Below are positions 8,751 to 17,296 of a stretch of DNA of 64,000 bases, piece by piece. The notes below the pieces were generated by a model. The model was given only the letters and a program-made list of their open reading frames with translations. It had not been told where the DNA came from and ran no database searches. This stretch comes from an uncultured Lachnospiraceae bacterium. GTDB taxonomy: Bacteria > Bacillota > Clostridia > Lachnospirales > Lachnospiraceae. The DNA lies in contig CAJTUC010000006.1 of NCBI GenBank assembly GCA_910579395.1, positions 44,639-108,638 on the forward strand, written 5' to 3'. Position 1 is the stretch's first letter; each line of letters opens with the position of its first letter. A program made the position numbers and the translations under genes.

Positions 8751-9437
8751 ATGAAAATGATTTATGTCGTGGAAGACGATTCTAATATCCGGGAAATTGA
8801 ACTGTTCGCTCTGATGAGCTGCGGGTATGAAACAAAAGGTTTTGAATGTGCCGCCGATTTTTGGGAGGGTATCCAAAAAAGGCGGCCGTCACTGGTACTG
8901 CTGGATATCATGCTGCCGGATGAGGATGGCATGGCCGTCCTTTACAAACTGCGTTCCGCCCCGGATACGAAAAGGCTTCCTGTCATCATGGTGACTGCCA
9001 AGACGGCGGAAATCGATAAGGTTAGAGGACTGGATTCCGGTGCCGATGATTATATCACAAAACCCTTCGGCGTGATGGAACTGATATCGCGCGTGAAGTC
9101 GCTTCTTCGGAGAACGGAGCCGGATATGCAGGAGAGTATGCTCACGCTGGCGGAAATCGTTCTGGATATGGCAGGTCGTTCCTGTCAGGTGGAGGGAAAG
9201 CCGGTGGAACTTACTTATAAGGAATTTGAACTGCTGTCACTGCTCATACGGAATGCCGGAATCGTATTGACAAGAGATGTGCTGATGGAAAAAATATGGG
9301 GAATAGACTTTCTCGGGGAATCGAGGACACTGGATGTCCATATCAAGACGTTGCGGAAAAAGCTGGGAGATGCGGGAAGGCATATACAGACCGTTAGAAA
9401 TGTAGGATATCTGGCGGATGAGGGGACGGACGGATGA
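8751..9437 (+). CDS. OmpR-family response regulator (PhoB-like)
   Basis: A 228-residue receiver plus winged-helix regulator. Acidic pair VEDD (8-10), phosphoacceptor Asp52 in LLDIMLPDEDG, Lys in ADDYITKPFG, and the C-terminal DVHIKTLRKKLGD helix with VRNVGYLA wing. The start ATG lies 4 bases after the MFS stop and the stop overlaps the kinase start by 4 bases (ATGA), so the three genes are translationally coupled. Relationship to phosphate control is possible because a Na/Pi transporter follows in convergent orientation, but this is only positional. Confidence 0.92.
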   Translation: MKMIYVVEDDSNIREIELFALMSCGYETKGFECAADFWEGIQKRRPSLVLLDIMLPDEDGMAVLYKLRSAPDTKRLPVIMVTAKTAEIDKVRGLDSGADDYITKPFGVMELISRVKSLLRRTEPDMQESMLTLAEIVLDMAGRSCQVEGKPVELTYKEFELLSLLIRNAGIVLTRDVLMEKIWGIDFLGESRTLDVHIKTLRKKLGDAGRHIQTVRNVGYLADEGTDG

Positions 9438-10783
9438 CGAGAAAGATCAATCTGAACTTTATATTCGTTATTGCGCTCTCCGTATTCCTGAGCGTGTTCT
9501 TTACCGCGCTTGTGTCCTATCGACTGTTGCAGAAGGAGGTTTTCGCTGACCTTGCGTCTTACGCGGAGATGGTCGAAGCATTGGAACTGACGGAACAGAT
9601 GAAAAATAACGGTTACATGGAGCCGGAAAATGAACTGCGGATTACATGGATAGCGGCGGACGGTTCGGTATTATATGACAGTTATGCGGGAGAAGGTGTC
9701 TTTGCCAATCATGGAGAGAGGCCGGAAATCGTACAGGCGATGCGGGATGGCATGGGAATGAGCGTTCGGAAGTCGCAGACGATGGAGCGGAGTCTTTTCT
9801 TTTATGCAAGAAGGGCGGCGGACGGAACGGTCATCCGTATTGCTAAGGAGGCGGGGAGCATTTGGAACATATACAAAAATATGCTGCCAGCCGTTCTGCT
9901 CATTGCCGTTTTCGTTTTTGGGATTTCCATGTGGCTTGCGAGATGCCTGACCAGGGCCTTTGTCGGACCGATTGCGCAGATGGCGGACGATATGGAGCAT
10001 TTGGAAAAGGTGACTTCCTACAAAGAACTCGCGCCTTTTATCGAGTTGATACGCACAAGGCAGGAAGAAACGATAAAAAACGCGAGAATCCGACAGGAGT
10101 TTACGGCGAATGTCAGCCATGAGCTAAAGACGCCGCTGACTTCCATATCCGGTTATGCAGAACTCATAGCGAACGGCATGGCATCGAAGAAAGAGGGGCG
10201 GCATTTTGCGGAGGAAATTCATCAGAATGCCCAGAGGCTGCTCGTACTGATCAATGATATCCTGCAATTATCGGAACTGGATGATACGCCGGAATATAAG
10301 CTGTCTTTGGAAAGCGTGGATTTATATGAACTGGCGGGCCGATGTGCCGCGATGTTAGAGCCGGTGGCGGTAAAACACGGGGTCACGTTATCCCTGAGGG
10401 GAACGCCGCTTATAATGTGTGCCGACAGGAAACTGATGGAAGAGATGATCTATAATCTGTGTGACAATGCAATCCGTTACAATAGAGAGGGCGGCCATGT
10501 ATGGATCACAGTCACGGACCGGCTGATCGTTCAGGACGACGGCATCGGCATATCTCCAAAGTATCAGAAGCGCGTTTTCGAGCGGTTTTTTCGGGTGGAT
10601 AAAAGTCGTTCCAAAAAGACCGGAGGTACCGGTCTTGGGCTGGCGATTGTCAAGCATATAGCAGAGGTGCATCATGCGGCTGTTTTTATGGACAGCGACG
10701 AAGGAATCGGAACGACGGTTTGTGTGGAGTTCTCGGAAACACAGTTTTCTATTCAGGATACAAGGCCTGCACCGTCTGAATGA
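9434..10783 (+). CDS. PhoR-like sensor histidine kinase
   Basis: A 449-residue kinase with two membrane helices (about 8-28 and 150-172) bounding a 120-residue extracytoplasmic domain, a short linker, HisKA with His229 in NVSHELKTPLTS and a HATPase domain (NLCDNAIRYN, DDGIGISP, GGTGLGLAIVKHI). It overlaps the upstream regulator by 4 bases and its last 35 bases overlap the 3' end of the convergent Na/Pi cotransporter gene. Signal unknown; PhoR-like architecture together with the neighbouring phosphate transporter suggests, but does not show, phosphate sensing. Confidence 0.9.
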   Translation: MTRKINLNFIFVIALSVFLSVFFTALVSYRLLQKEVFADLASYAEMVEALELTEQMKNNGYMEPENELRITWIAADGSVLYDSYAGEGVFANHGERPEIVQAMRDGMGMSVRKSQTMERSLFFYARRAADGTVIRIAKEAGSIWNIYKNMLPAVLLIAVFVFGISMWLARCLTRAFVGPIAQMADDMEHLEKVTSYKELAPFIELIRTRQEETIKNARIRQEFTANVSHELKTPLTSISGYAELIANGMASKKEGRHFAEEIHQNAQRLLVLINDILQLSELDDTPEYKLSLESVDLYELAGRCAAMLEPVAVKHGVTLSLRGTPLIMCADRKLMEEMIYNLCDNAIRYNREGGHVWITVTDRLIVQDDGIGISPKYQKRVFERFFRVDKSRSKKTGGTGLGLAIVKHIAEVHHAAVFMDSDEGIGTTVCVEFSETQFSIQDTRPAPSE

Positions 10784-12425
10784 TATGGGAGCTGTGTTTC
10801 GCGACCCTGCTCAGGCTGGCGAGGATATCGGAGAGGATAAATCCCATATTAACGCTGCATTTTCCCTTTTTCAGCCGTTTCTTGTGATTTTTTAAGATTC
10901 TTTTTTCGATGCGGTTCCGCTCATTTTCCAACTGGCAGGCATTGTTGGCAATGAAGGAGTCGGGAGTTTCCCAGTAGTCTGCCGCGTGTTTGACGAGGGC
11001 AAGGACGATATCACTGTATAAAATCAGTTCTTCTTCCGCTTCTTTGGAAAATCGAAGTTCCTTTTTCTTCATTTTGCCGATGCTGATGACGGTATTCAGT
11101 GCGGAGTCTGCGATGCGTTCTATGTCGCCGACACAGTGCTGCATCATAGACAATGCTCTGGAATCTGTTTCCGATAAAGAGGAATGGCTGATTTTGAACA
11201 GATAATCATTGATGCCGTCTTCGTACCGGTCGATATCGTTTTCCAACGCTTCCACATATTCCGCTTTTTCCTTTTGAAAGGAAGAGAGCAGCGTTAACGC
11301 TTCCTTTGCCGCTTCGTCCGCCAGCATCAGCATAGCGCCGGTCGTTTTATGACATTGCCGCAGCGCAAGAGAAGGATTATCCAAAAAACGTTTATCCATA
11401 TTGGAAAGGGCGGCAAGCCTTACAGGTGTATCCGTTGTTTCGCAGGATTCTTTTTCGGGAACGGAGATATGCGCGAGCGCAACAAGCTGTTTCGAAAACG
11501 GAAGTAAGGCCACTGCAGAGAAAATATTAAAGAAAGAATGTACCATGGCGATACCCGCAGGGGATGCGGCCTGCTCGAAAAAGCGGAATGGAATGACGGC
11601 ATGAAGCATATAGAAGCCGCACATGAACAGGACGGTCCCAATCAGGTTAAAGTATAAATGAAGGAAAGCCGCTCTTTTCGCGTTTGTTTTTGCACCGATA
11701 GAAGAAAGCAGTGCGGTAATACAGGTGCCGATGTTCTGTCCCATAATAATCGGCAGTACCGCTGAGTAAGGAATCGCACCGGTAATGCAGAAAGCCTGAA
11801 GGATGCCGACTGAGGCGGAAGAACTTTGTAAGAGGGCTGTGAGAACGGTGCCGGCGAGAATTCCCATAACGGGATTGGAGAAAGCCGTCAGCAGACTGGC
11901 AAACTCCGGGATATCTTTTAATGGACTGACTGCGGCACTCATTGTATTCATACCGGACATCAAAATGGAAAATCCTAATAAGATGCCGCCCGTCGATTTC
12001 TTTCGCTCGGATTTGCCGGACATTAACAGGATGACGCCGGTGATTGCCAGAACTGGAGAGAAGGTTTCCGGTTTTAACAGTATCAAAAAGAAATTGTCGC
12101 TTTCGAGTCCTGAAAGGCTGAGAAGCCAGGAGGTAATGGTTGTTCCGATATTGGCTCCCATGATGATGCCGACGGCCTGTTCCAGCCGCATCAGTCCCGA
12201 ATTGACAAAGCCGACCACCATGACGGTAGTCGCGGAGGAGGATTGTATGAGGGCGGTGGTTCCCGCGCCGAGCAGTACGCCTTTTATGGGATTATCCGTC
12301 ATTTTGGTAAGAATGGCCTCCATTCTGCCGCCGGAAGTCTTTGCAAGACCTTCTCCGAGAAGATACATGCCATACAGAAAAAGAGCAAGGCCGCCGGTCA
12401 TGGTAAATAAGTTTGATAGATTCAT
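10749..12425 (-). CDS. Na/Pi cotransporter family protein with PhoU-like tail
   Basis: A 558-residue protein of the NptA/YjbB type. The membrane half (residues 1-310) holds two related repeats, each with the family signature TALIQSSSATTVMVVGF and LLQSSSASVGILQAF; this QSSS motif forms the sodium/phosphate site. The cytosolic half (about 340-555) is helical and PhoU-like. Start ATG at 12425 (reading leftward) has AAAGGAG at the right spacing; a longer frame adds 15 residues without such a site. The 3' end runs 35 bases into the convergent kinase gene. Expected role is phosphate export or uptake coupled to sodium. Confidence 0.9.
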   Translation of the reverse strand: MNLSNLFTMTGGLALFLYGMYLLGEGLAKTSGGRMEAILTKMTDNPIKGVLLGAGTTALIQSSSATTVMVVGFVNSGLMRLEQAVGIIMGANIGTTITSWLLSLSGLESDNFFLILLKPETFSPVLAITGVILLMSGKSERKKSTGGILLGFSILMSGMNTMSAAVSPLKDIPEFASLLTAFSNPVMGILAGTVLTALLQSSSASVGILQAFCITGAIPYSAVLPIIMGQNIGTCITALLSSIGAKTNAKRAAFLHLYFNLIGTVLFMCGFYMLHAVIPFRFFEQAASPAGIAMVHSFFNIFSAVALLPFSKQLVALAHISVPEKESCETTDTPVRLAALSNMDKRFLDNPSLALRQCHKTTGAMLMLADEAAKEALTLLSSFQKEKAEYVEALENDIDRYEDGINDYLFKISHSSLSETDSRALSMMQHCVGDIERIADSALNTVISIGKMKKKELRFSKEAEEELILYSDIVLALVKHAADYWETPDSFIANNACQLENERNRIEKRILKNHKKRLKKGKCSVNMGFILSDILASLSRVAKHSSHIIQTVQALYPE

Positions 12426-12517
12426 CTGAAGAACTCCTTTTCTTTTTTGGGAAGAGCTTACCGCTTCCATGTAAAATCAGAGAGAGTTCTATGTAAAATG
12501 CAGGTAAAATTATAGAG

Positions 12518-12546
12518 TTGACAACCCCGGAAAGCTGGCATAAACT
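12518..12546 (+). promoter_or_regulatory. Sigma-A-type promoter for feoAB
   Basis: TTGACA at 12518-12523, a 17-base spacer and TAAACT at 12541-12546, located in the divergent gap between the Na/Pi gene and feoA. No clear Fur-type palindrome is seen next to it. Confidence 0.75.
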
Positions 12547-12552
12547 AACATA

Positions 12553-12635
12553 GGGAATGAAGATGTTCTAAGGCAGCTAAGAACGCTGCCTAAGAACATC
12601 TTCATTCCCGGCAGGATGCCTGGAGGCCATTCTGC
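12553..12635 (+). repeat. Intergenic hairpin pair, class 1 (copy D), in the feo leader
   Basis: The first stem-loop has 25-base arms (12553-12577 and 12585-12609) with one mismatch around a 7-base loop, starting directly after the promoter. The second is GCAGGATGCC-tgga-GGCCATTCTGC (12611-12635), close to the third hairpin of copies A and B. There is no T run after either, so simple termination is unlikely. Confidence 0.75.
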
Positions 12636-12666
12636 ATGAAGGAGCAATAAATTGAGGTGAAAACTT

Positions 12667-12888
12667 ATGACTTTAGATCAGGTTGAGGTGGGACAGGAAG
12701 TTACGATCATACAGGTGGGCGGAGAAGGAGAACTGCGCTGCCGTTTTCTGGATATGGGCCTGATTCCCAGAACAAAAGTGAAAATTCGGAAAATGGCGCC
12801 GATGGGCGATCCGATTGAAATACAGCTGCGCGGCTATGAACTGACAATCCGCAAAGAGGATGCGCAGAAAATAGAAGTGAAACAATAA
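12667..12888 (+). CDS. feoA: Ferrous iron transport protein A
   Basis: A 73-residue SH3-like FeoA protein. Family features are GQEVTIIQVGG, LRCRFLDMGLIPRTKV and GDPIEIQLRGYELTIRKEDAQKI. FeoA assists the FeoB ferrous iron permease. It is followed after 24 bases by feoB. The leader carries a promoter and a large hairpin, which makes post-transcriptional control possible. Confidence 0.95.
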   Translation: MTLDQVEVGQEVTIIQVGGEGELRCRFLDMGLIPRTKVKIRKMAPMGDPIEIQLRGYELTIRKEDAQKIEVKQ

Positions 12889-12912
12889 TTTCTTACGTTT
12901 GGAGAAACAGAT

Positions 12913-14916
12913 ATGATATACGCATTGGTAGGAAATCAGAATTGCGGCAAGACGACATTATTTAATCAGCTGACCGGCTCGAATCAGCATGTGGGCAATT
13001 TCCCGGGCGTTACGGTAGATCAGAAAGTCGGTACGATTCAGGGTGAAAAAGGGGACGCGGTCGTCGATCTGCCGGGTATATATTCGCTCAGACCGTACAG
13101 CAATGAAGAGATTGTCACGAGAGACTTTATTTTAAATGAAAGACCGGACGGTATCATCAATATTGTGGATGCCACAAACATCGAAAGAAATCTTTATCTG
13201 ACCTTACAGCTTCTGGAAATGCACATCCCGATGGTGCTCGCGCTCAATATGATGGACGAGGTGCGTGGAAACGGCGGCACGATCGAGCTCGATAAGATGG
13301 AAGAACAGCTCGGTATTCCGGTCATCGCAATCAGTGCGATTAAAAATGAAGGTTTGGAAGATCTGACACGGGCAATCAGAGAAGTATCGGGAAGGCGTCT
13401 TTACCCGAAAGTGACGGATTTTTGCGAAAAAGGGCCAGTGCATCGGTGCATTCATGCAGTCAGCCATCAGGTGGAAGACCATGCAGAACTAATCGACATG
13501 TCTCCGCGTTTTGCCGCGAGCAAAATTGTGGAAGGTGATAAAGATATTATCGAGCGTCTGAAACTGTCACAGAATGAACTTGAGTTGATGGAACACAGTA
13601 TTCTGGAGATGGAAGAGGATAACGGCATGGACCGGAACGCCTCTCTTGCGGATATGCGTTATGCTTTTATTGAAAAGGTATGTGAAAGCGCGGTCATCAA
13701 ATGTCAGGAAAGCCGGGAACATAAAAGAAGTGTCAGGATTGATACGATACTCACCGGGAAATATTTTGCCGTGCCTGCGTTTCTTGTTATTATGCTGCTG
13801 ATTTTTTGGCTGACCTTTGGCGTGATCGGTCAGGGACTGAGTGATTTGTTGAGCATGGGCATCGATATGCTTTCATCCTGGGTGGAAAAGATGCTGACGG
13901 CCTATGGCATCAATCCGGTGGTTGAGAGCCTTGTTATCGACGGTATCTTTGCCGGGGTAGGAAGCGTACTGAGTTTTCTGCCGATTATTGTAGTACTTTT
14001 TTTCTTTCTGTCCATTCTGGAAGATTCCGGCTATATGGCAAGAATAGCATTTGTTATGGATAGACCGCTCAGGAAGATCGGGTTATCCGGCAAGAGTTTT
14101 GTTTCCATGCTGATCGGTTTCGGATGCAGCGTACCGGCTGTTATGTCCAGCAGAACGCTTTCTTCGGAACGGGATAAAAAGATGACCATCATGCTGATAC
14201 CTTTTATCAGCTGTTCGGCCAAAATACCGATTTATGCACTGTTTACGGCTGCGTTCTTTCCCAATCATCCGGTACTCGTAATGATGGGGCTTTATGTGCT
14301 TGGGATTTTAGTCGGTCTGCTCGTGGCCGTTGTTTTGAACCATACGGCTTTTAAAGGAAATTCCATGCCGTTTATGATGGAACTTCCCAATTACCGTTTT
14401 CCGTCGGCAAAGAGTGTTCTGCTCCTGATGTGGGACAAGGCGAAGGACTTTTTGCAGAGAGCGTTTACTGTCATTTTCCTCGCGACGATGATTATTTGGT
14501 TCTTACAGACTTTTGACAGCCGTCTGAATGTGGTGTCGGACAGCAAAGACAGCCTGCTTGCCCTGGTCGGTCAGTATATTGCGCCGCTGTTTGGGCCCCT
14601 TGGATTTAACGACTGGCGTGTAGCAACCTCTCTGATCAGTGGTTTTACGGCCAAAGAGGCGGTGGTCAGTACGCTGAGCGTTCTGACGGGAACGACGATG
14701 AGCAATTTGAGCGATACGCTTGGAACGATCTTTACGCCTGTTTCGGCTATTAGTTTTTTGGTGTTTACGCTGCTTTATACACCATGTGTTGCGGCAGTAG
14801 CGACGATTAAACGGGAAATGGCCTCATCCTGGAAAGCATTTTGTATCGTATTGATGCAGTGCGGTGTGGCATGGCTCGTTTCCTGCATTATATATCAAGT
14901 GTTATGTTTGATTTGA
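12913..14916 (+). CDS. feoB: Ferrous iron transport protein B
   Basis: A 667-residue inner membrane Fe(II) transporter with an N-terminal G protein. The G domain has G1 GNQNCGKTT (residues 7-15), G3 DLPGIYSL (about 51-58) and G4 NMMD (about 112-115), followed by the helical GDI-like domain. The membrane core has two Gate repeats: EDSGYMARIAFVMDR with GFGCSVPAVM, and SGFTAKEAVVS, then CVAAVATIKRE near the end. Length is typical of the short clostridial forms. Co-transcribed with feoA. Confidence 0.96.
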   Translation: MIYALVGNQNCGKTTLFNQLTGSNQHVGNFPGVTVDQKVGTIQGEKGDAVVDLPGIYSLRPYSNEEIVTRDFILNERPDGIINIVDATNIERNLYLTLQLLEMHIPMVLALNMMDEVRGNGGTIELDKMEEQLGIPVIAISAIKNEGLEDLTRAIREVSGRRLYPKVTDFCEKGPVHRCIHAVSHQVEDHAELIDMSPRFAASKIVEGDKDIIERLKLSQNELELMEHSILEMEEDNGMDRNASLADMRYAFIEKVCESAVIKCQESREHKRSVRIDTILTGKYFAVPAFLVIMLLIFWLTFGVIGQGLSDLLSMGIDMLSSWVEKMLTAYGINPVVESLVIDGIFAGVGSVLSFLPIIVVLFFFLSILEDSGYMARIAFVMDRPLRKIGLSGKSFVSMLIGFGCSVPAVMSSRTLSSERDKKMTIMLIPFISCSAKIPIYALFTAAFFPNHPVLVMMGLYVLGILVGLLVAVVLNHTAFKGNSMPFMMELPNYRFPSAKSVLLLMWDKAKDFLQRAFTVIFLATMIIWFLQTFDSRLNVVSDSKDSLLALVGQYIAPLFGPLGFNDWRVATSLISGFTAKEAVVSTLSVLTGTTMSNLSDTLGTIFTPVSAISFLVFTLLYTPCVAAVATIKREMASSWKAFCIVLMQCGVAWLVSCIIYQVLCLI

Positions 14917-15023
14917 GTTTAAAGTGATTACATATTTGGAACCATACAGAGAAAACCTCATAAATTATTTACAACAATATGCCCAGGGTATTTGTTCAAT
15001 GATTGACAGTTTGAAGGAAAGGT

Positions 15024-15812
15024 ATGGTTATCGATATGGATATTTTTGTCGGACTCATGATTCCGTTTCTCGGGACTTTTGCAGGTGCGGCCTGTGTTCT
15101 TTTTATGAGAAATGCGCTGAATAAGCAGGTGGAAAAAATGCTGCTCGGTTTTGCATCGGGCGTGATGGTCGCAGCTTCCGTATGGTCGCTTCTTCTGCCG
15201 GCTATCGATATGTCCGCCGGATACGGAAAGTTTGCATTTGTTCCGGCGGCGGTAGGCTTTTCGGCCGGCATTGCTTTTCTATATGGACTGGATAAATTGA
15301 TTCCCCATTTGCATCTCGGGGGCAGGAAGCCGGAGGGAATCAAAAGCAGTCTGACAAAGACGACGATGCTGGCGTTAGCGGTCACACTGCATAACATTCC
15401 GGAAGGGATGGCAGTAGGTGTCGTTTTTGCAGGAGTCCTGTCGGGCAATCAGGAAATAACGATGGCAGGAGCCTATACGCTTGCCGTTGGAATTGCTATT
15501 CAGAATTTCCCGGAAGGCGCCATTATATCCATGCCGATGAAAAGCAATGGAAGCAGGAAGAGAAGAGCTTTTGCCTATGGTGCACTGTCGGGCGCTGTGG
15601 AACCGGCGGCAGCTTTTATCACAATTTTAATAACTGGTGTTATAGAAAAGGCACTGCCGTTTTTGCTGGCGTTTGCGGCGGGAGCAATGCTGTTTGTTGT
15701 TGTGGAAGAACTGATACCGGAAGCTTCTGCAGATGGGGATTCGGACGGTGCTACACTGGGATTTGCGGCGGGATTTCTGATTATGATGATCCTGGATGTT
15801 ACGTTGGGCTAG
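15024..15812 (+). CDS. ZIP family divalent metal transporter
   Basis: A 262-residue membrane protein of the ZIP family (ZupT/gufA branch), with eight hydrophobic segments. The metal-site helices are visible: TLHNIPEGMAVGV in helix IV and NFPEGAIISMPM in helix V, the first with the usual HNxPEG pattern and the second with NFPEG. ATG 15024 is followed by an in-frame ATG at 15036; AAGGAAAGG at 15014-15022 could serve either. It follows feoB by about 110 bases, so zinc, iron or manganese uptake next to iron uptake fits, but the metal cannot be stated. Confidence 0.92.
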   Translation: MVIDMDIFVGLMIPFLGTFAGAACVLFMRNALNKQVEKMLLGFASGVMVAASVWSLLLPAIDMSAGYGKFAFVPAAVGFSAGIAFLYGLDKLIPHLHLGGRKPEGIKSSLTKTTMLALAVTLHNIPEGMAVGVVFAGVLSGNQEITMAGAYTLAVGIAIQNFPEGAIISMPMKSNGSRKRRAFAYGALSGAVEPAAAFITILITGVIEKALPFLLAFAAGAMLFVVVEELIPEASADGDSDGATLGFAAGFLIMMILDVTLG

Positions 15813-15876
15813 GCTGAAAACTTAAATTTTCAGCCGCAGGTCTGCAAAGGCAGACTTGTAGACTGTGGAAGGAGTT
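15812..15876 (+). repeat. Intergenic paired hairpin, class 2 (copy E)
   Basis: GGCTGAAAA/TTTTCAGCC (15812-15835), GCA linker, GTCTGC-aaag-GCAGAC (15840-15855), then GTAGACTGTGGAAGGAG leading to the HPr-like start. Matches copies C, F, J and K in layout and in the tail motif. Confidence 0.75.
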
Positions 15877-15880
15877 ACAG

Positions 15881-16117
15881 ATGAAAACTTACAAACTGGA
15901 TTTGAATTCGATTGAGCGGGTCAAGGGATTTGTATCCGCAATCAGTAACATGGAAGGGTACTTTGATCTGGTCTCTGGCAGATACGTTGTCGATGCCAAG
16001 TCGATCATGGGAATTTTTTCGATGGATTTATCGGAGAACGTCGAACTGCGGGTTCTGGAAACAAATGAAAAGATATCCGAAATTGAAAAGGCGGTCGCTC
16101 CCTATTTGATATCCTGA
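15881..16117 (+). CDS. HPr-like protein lacking the active-site histidine
   Basis: A 78-residue protein with the HPr fold signature VVDAKSIMGIFSMDL (usual VNAKSIMGxxSL) at residues 36-51, which includes the regulatory-serine region. The N-terminal part, where HPr has GLHARPA with the phosphorylated His15, reads NSIERVKGFVSAIS here, with no histidine in the whole protein. It therefore cannot act as a phosphotransferase carrier through that residue. Similar stand-alone HPr-like proteins are common in Clostridia. It sits 40 bases before sbcD. A regulatory role through the serine is a guess. Confidence 0.85.
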   Translation: MKTYKLDLNSIERVKGFVSAISNMEGYFDLVSGRYVVDAKSIMGIFSMDLSENVELRVLETNEKISEIEKAVAPYLIS

Positions 16118-16156
16118 ATCAGGAAAAGAACGGAGCGGGAAAGAAGTACAAAGGTT

Positions 16157-17296
16157 ATGAAATTACTGCATCTGGCTGATCTGCATCTTGGAAAGAGAGT
16201 CCATGAATTTTCCATGCTGGAGGACCAGCGTTATATTTTAAAACAAATACTTGAGATCATGGAGACGGAGCAGGCGGACGGCGTACTGGTCGCCGGCGAT
16301 ATTTATGATAAGACGGTTCCGCCCGCAGAGGCGGTGCAGCTGCTTGATGATTTTCTGACGAATATTGCAGGAAGAAAGATTCCTGTTTTTTTAATCAGCG
16401 GAAATCATGATTCTGCAGAGAGAATTTCCTTTGGGGCAAAACTTTTTGCAAAGAGCGGCGTTCATTTCGCGTCCGGTTATCAGGGGAAGACGGAAGTCGT
16501 GACGTTAGAAGATGATTATGGAAAAGTGAACATTTATCTGCTTCCTTTTGTCAGACCGGTTTATGTGAGGCAGGCATTTCCGGAACTTGCGGAAAGAATT
16601 GTTTCTTATCAGGATGCCATGCAGACCGTTATAGGGCATATCGACCTGAACAGAGAATGCAGAAATGTGCTGGTAGCGCATCAGTTCGTGACAGGCGCGG
16701 AGCGGTGCGAATCGGAAGAAATTCAGGTGGGCGGACTGGACAATGTGGAAGCTTCCTTATTTGCGGATTTTGATTATGTGGCACTCGGTCATATTCATGG
16801 ACCGCAGTGGATTTTGCGGGAGACCATACGTTATGCCGGAACGCCTTTAAAATATTCTTTTTCGGAGGTCTGTCATCAGAAGGCCGTAACGGTGATAGAA
16901 CTGCGCGCTAAAGGAGATGTGGGGATTAGAAAAATACCGCTCAGGCCGCTTCATGATATGCGGAAACTCCGGGGAAGTTATGAAGAATTAACAAAGCGCA
17001 GTGTTTATGAAAATACGAGTGTTGAAGATTATGTACAGATTACGCTGACCGATGAAGAGGATATTTTCGATGCTGTTGGAAAGCTGCGGGTTATTTATCC
17101 CAATCTGATGAAAATAGAGTATGATAACCGTCGAACCGGGAAGACGGCGGAATCGGCGGCTGCAGAAGATGTGGAAAGAACACCATTGGAATATACGAAA
17201 GCGCTGTTTACAATGCAGAATGAAAGAGCGATGTCCCCGAAGCAGGAGAAGTATCTTGTGAATCTGATTGAAGAGGTATGGGAGGATGGACTATGA
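16157..17296 (+). CDS. sbcD: Exonuclease subunit SbcD
   Basis: The 379-residue nuclease subunit of the SbcCD (Mre11-Rad50-like) complex, which opens hairpins and cleans DNA ends. Phosphoesterase motifs in order: LADLHLGKR (I), GDIYDK (II), GNHDSAERI (III), VAHQFVTG (IV) and GHIHGPQ (V), giving the two-metal site. The C-terminal capping region is typical. The stop overlaps the sbcC start (ATGA). Long palindromes such as those at 25.85, 45.74 and 51.3 kb are known substrates of this enzyme class. Confidence 0.96.
   Translation: MKLLHLADLHLGKRVHEFSMLEDQRYILKQILEIMETEQADGVLVAGDIYDKTVPPAEAVQLLDDFLTNIAGRKIPVFLISGNHDSAERISFGAKLFAKSGVHFASGYQGKTEVVTLEDDYGKVNIYLLPFVRPVYVRQAFPELAERIVSYQDAMQTVIGHIDLNRECRNVLVAHQFVTGAERCESEEIQVGGLDNVEASLFADFDYVALGHIHGPQWILRETIRYAGTPLKYSFSEVCHQKAVTVIELRAKGDVGIRKIPLRPLHDMRKLRGSYEELTKRSVYENTSVEDYVQITLTDEEDIFDAVGKLRVIYPNLMKIEYDNRRTGKTAESAAAEDVERTPLEYTKALFTMQNERAMSPKQEKYLVNLIEEVWEDGL

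Noticed and set aside
12471..12666. Fur box before feoA
   Set aside because: No GATAATGAT-type palindrome is present; the dominant structure is a GC-mixed long hairpin.
14924..15124. 66-codon frame between feoB and the ZIP gene with several cysteines
   Set aside because: Its second half lies out of frame inside the conserved ZIP N-terminus, and there is no ribosome-binding site before its GTG start; the cysteines come from the shadow part.
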